DNA from: a bacterium
GTDB taxonomy: Bacteria; Campylobacterota; Campylobacteria; Campylobacterales; Sulfurovaceae
Assembly: GCA_018822805.1 (NCBI GenBank)
Contig: JAHJJU010000015.1
Span: 32,425 to 96,424, forward strand
Direction of reading: 5' to 3'
DNA length: 64,000 nucleotides
Shown: positions 59,257-64,000 of the stretch, one piece after another
Numbering within the stretch: the stretch's first letter is position 1
Layout: every line of letters begins with the position of its first letter
Made by a program: the position numbers and the translations under genes
Notes under the pieces: model-generated
Database searches by the model: none
What the model was told of the DNA's origin: nothing
Seen by the model: the letters and a program-made list of their open reading frames with translations, nothing else

Positions 59257-60417
59257 GTGATAAGCACAGCTTTCCCCTACCTAAGTATTCTACTTTTCAT
59301 AGCTTCCATACTCGTCTATATAGAGACAAAAAGCAAAGCAAAAATCTTTGAATATTTACCTGCCATCGTTATACTCTACTTTACGGTTATGAGCCTATCT
59401 ACATTAGAACTTTGGATAAAGACCGATGAGATTAACGCTGCCTATAAAGCTTTTAAAAATAATTTACTTCCAGCCATGATTTTTCTAATGCTGCTTCAAA
59501 GTGACATCAGAAAAATTCTCAAACTGGGAAAGAGAATACTGCTTACTTTCTTTTTAGCCTCACTAAGTATCTCTTTAGGATTCATTATTATGTATGCCCA
59601 ACTACATCATCATTTTGAACCCGATGCATGGAGAGCCTTTGGAGCCTTGAGTGGCTCATGGATGGGTGGCACTGGAAACATGGTTGCCATTCAATCAGCA
59701 CTGGAACTTCCTGACTCGAAAATGGGTTATGTACTGCTGATAGACTCCATAGACTATGCCATTTGGGTGATGATACTGTTAGCATTGGTTCCTTTTGCAA
59801 AACAGTTTAACCGATGGACAAAAGCCGACGAAATTCTCATAGAGCAGCTGAGTAATAGAGTTGAAAATAATCAAGAGAAAAAAGAGGTAGATTTTCCTTC
59901 ACTCTTTATGATGTTGGGTTTGGCACTTATGGTCTCTATGATGGCTCAATACTTAGCACTTCTACTCCCTAGCACTGGCTTTTTAACTCCTACCACATGG
60001 ACAGTTATTGTTGCTACTTTAGCAGGTATTGTTGTAGGTATGACCCCTCTAAATAAAGAGCGTTCTGCTGAACCTCTTGCGAACATTATACTTTACCTCA
60101 TCGTTGCACTCATTGCATCACGTGCCAACTTTTCAGAACTTACCCAAGCACCTCTTTACATTATAGCCGGGTTTATGATTATCGTTATTCATGCCACCAT
60201 CATGGTTCTCTTTGCAAAACTTTTTAAACTGGATCTCTTCTCCTTGGGTATGGCATCTTTAGCCAATATCGGTGGGGTTGCATCGGCTCCTATTTTAGCA
60301 GGAGCCTACCATAAAGCATTGATTCCTATTGGAGTTCTTATGGCAATGATGGGGTATATTGTAGGAACGTTTATAGGGTTGGGTGTGGCTCAAGTTTTAA
60401 AGTTTATTTCCCTATAA
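59257..60417 (+). CDS. DUF819 (YjcL-like) membrane protein
   Basis: 386 residues, about ten to eleven helices. DUF819 marks: LLPAMIFLMLLQSDIRKILKLG, GSWMGGTGNMVAIQSAL and ANIGGVASAPILAGAYHKALIPIGVLMAMMGYI (the Gly-rich stretch about 345-370, given in part). Probable transporter of unknown substrate. A GTG three bases after the ABC-F stop is the likely start, so the pair may be co-made. Confidence 0.85.
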   Translation: MISTAFPYLSILLFIASILVYIETKSKAKIFEYLPAIVILYFTVMSLSTLELWIKTDEINAAYKAFKNNLLPAMIFLMLLQSDIRKILKLGKRILLTFFLASLSISLGFIIMYAQLHHHFEPDAWRAFGALSGSWMGGTGNMVAIQSALELPDSKMGYVLLIDSIDYAIWVMILLALVPFAKQFNRWTKADEILIEQLSNRVENNQEKKEVDFPSLFMMLGLALMVSMMAQYLALLLPSTGFLTPTTWTVIVATLAGIVVGMTPLNKERSAEPLANIILYLIVALIASRANFSELTQAPLYIIAGFMIIVIHATIMVLFAKLFKLDLFSLGMASLANIGGVASAPILAGAYHKALIPIGVLMAMMGYIVGTFIGLGVAQVLKFISL

Positions 60418-60433
60418 TAAATATATAAAACAA

Positions 60434-60457
60434 GGTCGGGTTGCCCTCATCCCGACC
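60434..60457 (+). repeat. REP-like palindrome R10a
   Basis: GGTCGGG-ttgccctcat-CCCGACC just after the DUF819 stop; the GTAG head is not intact here. Inverted copy of R10b. Confidence 0.65.
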
Positions 60458-60550
60458 TATGTTTAAACGGAAATAATATTTCATCGTTCAATTGATATTA
60501 TTTATACCAACATTTTTTGTTTTATTGAACATTTTATTTATGCAAATAAA

Positions 60551-60577
60551 TGTCGGGATGAGGGCAACCCGACCTAC
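60551..60577 (-). repeat. REP-like palindrome R10b
   Basis: GTCGGG-atgagggcaa-CCCGAC followed by CTAC (GTAG on minus). The loop is the reverse complement of the R10a loop, so the two flank about 93 bp as an inverted pair before the DUF502 gene. Confidence 0.65.
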
Positions 60578-60589
60578 AGGAATCGATAT

Positions 60590-61264
60590 ATGTCAAACGA
60601 AGAAACACAAAAAACATTTACAGAGAAATTTAAAAATAGAACCATGCAGGGTCTCTTTTGGATCCTTCCTATTGCAGCCATCTTAATGATCGTATTTTGG
60701 CTTTATGAAAAGATAGACCTCCTCGTTAATACTTTTTTGGATTTTATAGGAATTAACCCACAAAACAATGAATTTTTATGGATGATAGGCGTTATCTTTG
60801 TTTTTATACTTATCTTATATATCATTGGGTACCTTATTAAAACTCAAGTTGCTGTCTACTTTGAGTCACTTTTTCATGAGATTCCGGGTTTTTCTACACT
60901 CAAAGATATTATAGGTATTTTCAACTCTTCAAAAGAGGGAGCAAACAAAGTACTGGTGGTTGCCATAAAAGGCTTTGCGAATGAGGGCTACAATATTGGG
61001 CTTATGTATTCACAAAAAGAGAGCATCATTAAAGATCACTATACCGTAACCCTCTCTATGACTCCTATTCCCAATGGTGGATACATGTTTGAAGTGCATA
61101 AAAGTAATATCTATGTGATTGAAAATGCAACCTTTGATGATAATTTACAATATTTACTCTCGATGGGAGTACGAAGTATCGCAGATGTTCTTAAAAGAGA
61201 ACCAACACCTATTGAAGAGATGATGACCCTAGAAGCGTGGTTAGAAAAGTATCCTTTAGGTTAA
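60590..61264 (+). CDS. DUF502 membrane protein
   Basis: 224 residues: two helices (about 20-43 and 60-85), then a soluble domain with IPGFSTLKDIIGIFNSSKEGANKVLVV and SMTPIPNGGYMFEV (family pattern TAPNPTSG). DUF502 proteins occur in many bacteria and plants (COV-like) with unknown function. It converges with the J-domain gene, the two stop codons sharing TTAA. Confidence 0.85.
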   Translation: MSNEETQKTFTEKFKNRTMQGLFWILPIAAILMIVFWLYEKIDLLVNTFLDFIGINPQNNEFLWMIGVIFVFILILYIIGYLIKTQVAVYFESLFHEIPGFSTLKDIIGIFNSSKEGANKVLVVAIKGFANEGYNIGLMYSQKESIIKDHYTVTLSMTPIPNGGYMFEVHKSNIYVIENATFDDNLQYLLSMGVRSIADVLKREPTPIEEMMTLEAWLEKYPLG

Positions 61265-61545
61265 CGTCCCTCTAGCCAACTCTGTTCAACATTGACCAAG
61301 ATGGGGTTTTGTTGTTTGAATTCTTTTTCATCAAATACAAAACGAAAGTTATCCATATACTCTAGCAAAATCTCATAGGCTTTACGGATCTCTTGAAATT
61401 TTTCGGTGGAGCCACCCTCCATATCGGGATGGTATTGTCGTGAAAGTTTTAAATATTTTTTCCGAACATGCTCTTTACTGGTTAAAGAGAGCAGTTCCAA
61501 ACTCTGTACAGCATCTTTAAATTCACTCAGACTAACTTGATGCAT
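61261..61545 (-). CDS. Short J-domain (DnaJ-like) protein
   Basis: 94 residues from the ATG at 61543-61545 (AAGG upstream; a GTG further up is less likely). A J domain covers residues 15-80 with the HPD motif at 39-41 (SRQYHPDMEGG), which stimulates DnaK-type ATPases. No Gly/Phe or zinc domains follow. The last 15 residues (NPILVNVEQSWLEGR) are probably partner-specific. Last gene of the leftward set 63056-61261. Confidence 0.85.
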   Translation of the reverse strand: MHQVSLSEFKDAVQSLELLSLTSKEHVRKKYLKLSRQYHPDMEGGSTEKFQEIRKAYEILLEYMDNFRFVFDEKEFKQQNPILVNVEQSWLEGR

Positions 61546-61546
61546 A

Positions 61547-62254
61547 CTAAACCTTGGCACTTATCCAAAACACGCCATTAATGAATCCACCGACTTTTGG
61601 TTTAATAGCCAAAGTCTCAACAGCTGTTACTGCAGTAATATCACCCTCTAATGCAGCCAAGACCAAAACATAAAATTCTCCACCACCCAGTTCATTGGTT
61701 CGTACTTCAACACTCTTTACTTCACCCACAAACATGGCATAAGGTTCAGGAACTTCTATTGCTTCTCCTTCTGCATTCATCAATCCTACAGGAATAAAAT
61801 AGGTTGTTGACAAATCAGGATTCTCCTCCATAAAAGCTGCTGCTGTAGCAAAATATTCAATCTCATGGGGAAAAGCAACCAGTGCTATCTCTCGCGTTAC
61901 AGGCAAAGTAAGTGCCTTTTCTTTTGCATTAAGTACCTCAAAGACAAAAGGGTAGGTATTTTCTTCACTTTTAGCATAACAACGTAAATCAAGGGATGTT
62001 TTATCTTCATGATTGATACTCTCTTGTAGGTGTACCGTTCGTTTGCTACTCGCATCAAAAGCAGGAAGAAAACCCATGAATTCATCATCACTATCTACCT
62101 GAGCATAAATTTGAGCACCACTTTTATCGGTATAAACAATGTATGTTCCCTCTTCAACATCTATTGCCACACCAAGTTCAAACACTTTTGCAACTAAAGC
62201 TTCAAACTCCTCTGCACTGCTTACCTTAAATCCTATACTGTTTAAATGACTCAT
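61547..62254 (-). CDS. Uncharacterised protein, 235 residues
   Basis: A soluble acidic protein with no signal peptide. Alternating strands (VYTDKSGAQIYAQVDSDDEFMGFLPAF) suggest an alpha/beta fold with two similar halves; no catalytic motif seen. I do not recognise the family. It lies between coiled-coil membrane proteins and the J-domain gene, so an accessory role in protein quality control is a thin guess. Confidence 0.65.
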   Translation of the reverse strand: MSHLNSIGFKVSSAEEFEALVAKVFELGVAIDVEEGTYIVYTDKSGAQIYAQVDSDDEFMGFLPAFDASSKRTVHLQESINHEDKTSLDLRCYAKSEENTYPFVFEVLNAKEKALTLPVTREIALVAFPHEIEYFATAAAFMEENPDLSTTYFIPVGLMNAEGEAIEVPEPYAMFVGEVKSVEVRTNELGGGEFYVLVLAALEGDITAVTAVETLAIKPKVGGFINGVFWISAKV

Positions 62255-62262
62255 TTATATCC

Positions 62263-62709
62263 TTAGTGCTTACTTTTTAATTTATTGCTCAACTTCGCGA
62301 TGGTCTCTTCTGCTTTAACCAATACCGTTTCAAACTCCATCAGTTCAGCCTCTTTCTTTTGTAGAAGTTTTTCAAGTGCTACCACTCTAGCACCACCATC
62401 TTTACCATAACCTTGCATATCTTTTAATCTATCCGAAGTACCTTGTAAAATGCTCATTTTTTTCATTAACTCACCTTTTAACTCTCGATTTTTCTCTGCA
62501 TAATCAGCTGATAACGCTTTCTCTTCTTCATACTTTTTTTCTAACTCTTCTATTATCTCGTTCAATTCATTTTCAATTTTACCACCATTTTCACCTAAAT
62601 CATGTTTCTCAGATGTTAATGCTCTTGAAAATAACCAACCTACAAAAAAACCCAACACTACAGCAACGATTAAACACAATAATATCTTTCCCATTATCTC
62701 TAACATCAT
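62263..62709 (-). CDS. Membrane-anchored coiled-coil protein
   Basis: 148 residues: one N-terminal helix (about 6-29, ILLCLIVAVVLGFFVGWLF) and a long coiled coil (about 40-145, Glu/Lys heptads). Similar in shape to the protein coded next to it. No family recognised. Starts with a four-base overlap (ATGA) to the upstream gene. Confidence 0.7.
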   Translation of the reverse strand: MMLEIMGKILLCLIVAVVLGFFVGWLFSRALTSEKHDLGENGGKIENELNEIIEELEKKYEEEKALSADYAEKNRELKGELMKKMSILQGTSDRLKDMQGYGKDGGARVVALEKLLQKKEAELMEFETVLVKAEETIAKLSNKLKSKH

Positions 62710-63056
62710 CTTATTTCCTTTTTATTATCCTCTTTTGAAACATTTTTCTCTACAACTGTAGTATTCTTCTCTAGTGTTGATATTTTACTAGTGAATGATT
62801 CTTCTGTTATTTGCTTCCCAATTCTTGTTCTATCTACTAAAATTAGGTTCTTTTCACGATTCTCTTCCTCAACTCTATTTTTTTCTATCTTATATTCATT
62901 GAGTACTTGCTCAATGGAAATATTTTCTTCATCCGAGCTCAAAGCGTCATTGTCAAACTCATTCATAAACCCATCTTGATGCAGATACAAACATAGAATA
63001 ATTAATAAAATAGAACTCAGCAGACCATATAACAGTATTTTTCTACTCTTTTTCAT
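62706..63056 (-). CDS. Membrane-anchored charged protein
   Basis: 116 residues: N-terminal helix (about 8-26, ILLYGLLSSILLIILCLYL), then a hydrophilic, mostly helical Glu/Lys/Asn-rich region. No recognised domain. First gene of the leftward set, overlapping its neighbour by four bases. Confidence 0.65.
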   Translation of the reverse strand: MKKSRKILLYGLLSSILLIILCLYLHQDGFMNEFDNDALSSDEENISIEQVLNEYKIEKNRVEEENREKNLILVDRTRIGKQITEESFTSKISTLEKNTTVVEKNVSKEDNKKEIR

Positions 63057-63240
63057 ACTCTAATCCTTTTCGTAAATTATAGTAGATTTTAGATAATTTG
63101 TACACGCTAAGCGTTCTTTTGTTACAAAAAAAGTATTTCATTTCTCCATCTTTAATCACTTTAAGTAATATATAAATATAATTAACCTCAATTTTAATTT
63201 ACTTCTCTATAATAGGCATAATTTATTTCAAAGGATAGAC

Positions 63241-63834
63241 ATGAGTTTTATTAAAGGTATTTTTACCCTTATCGGTGCCATTGTAGTTATTGGTGCCATT
63301 ATTTTAGGTGTTAAGTATGGAGCAAGTGCTGCTAAAATGGATTCACAAGCATTGGCTGCTTATATGAACATGGCTGACAAAGTACTCGAAACAGGTGACC
63401 CGGCAAAAGGTATGATTTTAAAGAAAAAACTTGTTATTGAAGAAGGAACTTCTAAAGAAGAAGCCATTGAAAATGCGATTGAAGTTATGGATGAAGTAGC
63501 AGAAGAGTATGGACTTGCAAAAGTAGATTCAAAAACCATGCCAAGAGCCGGTAAGTTTATGAAAGATGGTGGACTTTATACACACATTCGTTCATACTGT
63601 TCTCCAACCATTGCTGATGTTTTCTTAACTCATTCCGGTGAGTTTGTAGGATTTATGCCGTGTAGGGTTGGTATTGTAGAAGACAAAAACGGTGACATTT
63701 GGCTCTATACCATGTCTTTAGATTTAATGATTCATGGTGGACATGAACTTCCTCCAAAGCTACTTGAACTTGCAAATACTGTAAAAAGTGCCATGGAGAG
63801 TATGATAGAAAAAGGTGCTGCAGGCGAGAACTAA
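63241..63834 (+). CDS. Membrane-anchored DUF302 protein
   Basis: 197 residues: one N-terminal helix (about 5-27), a charged linker, then a DUF302-like domain (about 115-190) with SYCSPTIADVFLTHSGEFVGFMPCRVGIV, in which FMPCRV matches the family's MPCR core, and LPPKLLELANTVKSAM at the end. Function unknown; DUF302 proteins are common in sulfur- and nitrogen-oxidising or reducing bacteria. A strong AAGGA site precedes the ATG. Confidence 0.75.
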   Translation: MSFIKGIFTLIGAIVVIGAIILGVKYGASAAKMDSQALAAYMNMADKVLETGDPAKGMILKKKLVIEEGTSKEEAIENAIEVMDEVAEEYGLAKVDSKTMPRAGKFMKDGGLYTHIRSYCSPTIADVFLTHSGEFVGFMPCRVGIVEDKNGDIWLYTMSLDLMIHGGHELPPKLLELANTVKSAMESMIEKGAAGEN

Positions 63835-63849
63835 TCTCTCCTCTCTATA

Positions 63850-63883
63850 CCCATATTTCCAACATCCTCGTTGGAAATATGGG
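63850..63883. terminator. Hairpin after the DUF302 gene
   Basis: CCCATATTTCCAAC-atcctc-GTTGGAAATATGGG, a perfect 14-bp stem beginning 15 bases after the stop. Likely a transcription terminator, although no long T-run follows directly. Confidence 0.6.
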
Positions 63884-64000
63884 ATTATATGTTAAACGAC
63901 TCAATAGAATTTTTTTTTTAGCACTCTTTATTGACACATAATGCAGAAAAAATCCATTTTATACTAAAACTTTAATTAAATATGTTATATATTTTAATTA

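Noticed and set aside
1..64000. tRNA or rRNA genes
   Set aside because: No cloverleaf-like or conserved rRNA stretch was recognised; small RNAs without strong motifs could still be missed.

Overview
The window comes from an AT-rich genome of a denitrifying Campylobacterota (epsilonproteobacterium), most like Sulfurovum or Sulfurimonas. The grounds are the nap gene order A-G-H-(cyt c)-B-F-L-D, the clade II nos cluster with nosB/nosG/nosC1/nosC2/nosH and a C-terminal heme on NosZ, carboxynorspermidine decarboxylase, and the style of the accessory cytochromes. No rRNA, tRNA or CRISPR array was seen. Genus and species are inference.

Layout. 1-4392 (minus): heme d1 genes (NirC-like cytochrome c, nirJ, cobA/nirE, an FNR/CRP regulator, a CysG-type siroheme enzyme and a NirDL-type decarboxylase cut by the window edge). 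4559-16535: nitrous oxide reduction, with nosZ-nosB-nosD-nosG-nosC1-nosC2-nosH-nosF-nosL-nosY-nosL2 read leftwards, a VapBC module between nosZ and nosB, and a NosL-like lipoprotein plus a cytochrome c on the plus strand. 16797-22671 (plus): an anaerobic ribonucleotide reductase operon in which the glycyl-radical C-terminus of NrdD is a separate 51-residue gene just before nrdG; LpdD-like and IscU-like genes lie between the two parts, and a GAPDH paralogue and a ThiO-like oxidase follow. 22676-26948: a PilJ/NarX-like membrane sensor with its FNR/CRP partner, a diheme peroxidase, a decayed gene and an AAA ATPase. 27150-41368: nitrogen-oxide stress and accessory genes (two pentaheme cytochromes, a DUF7477-like repeat protein, hemerythrin, DUF2249, two 12-TM proteins, NnrS, nirF, a MIP18-type protein) mixed with toxin-antitoxin and Fic genes. 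41600-46631: nirS, norB, norC and small membrane proteins. 47340-54676: the nap operon. 54927-63834: FmdE-like, nspC, yceI, ABC-F, DUF819, DUF502, a J-domain protein, coiled-coil proteins and a DUF302 protein.

Together the genes cover nitrate to nitrite (Nap), nitrite to NO (NirS with its heme d1 pathway), NO to N2O (cNor) and N2O to N2 (cNosZ). Eighteen FNR/NNR-type boxes (TTGAY-N4-RTCAA or close) sit before most of these operons and before nrdD, so one or both CRP-family regulators probably run the whole set.

The most striking signals are: (i) the split NrdD with a free-standing glycyl-radical peptide; (ii) about a dozen REP-like palindromes of differing stem sequence, most carrying a GTAG head, four of which provide the TAG stop codon of the preceding gene (nosY, nosB, norB and a 12-TM protein) and one of which lies in frame inside an ABC-F ATPase; (iii) a duplicated regulator promoter placed before a decayed gene and the diheme peroxidase; (iv) an FNR/CRP regulator co-transcribed with a NarX/PilJ-type sensor that has no kinase.
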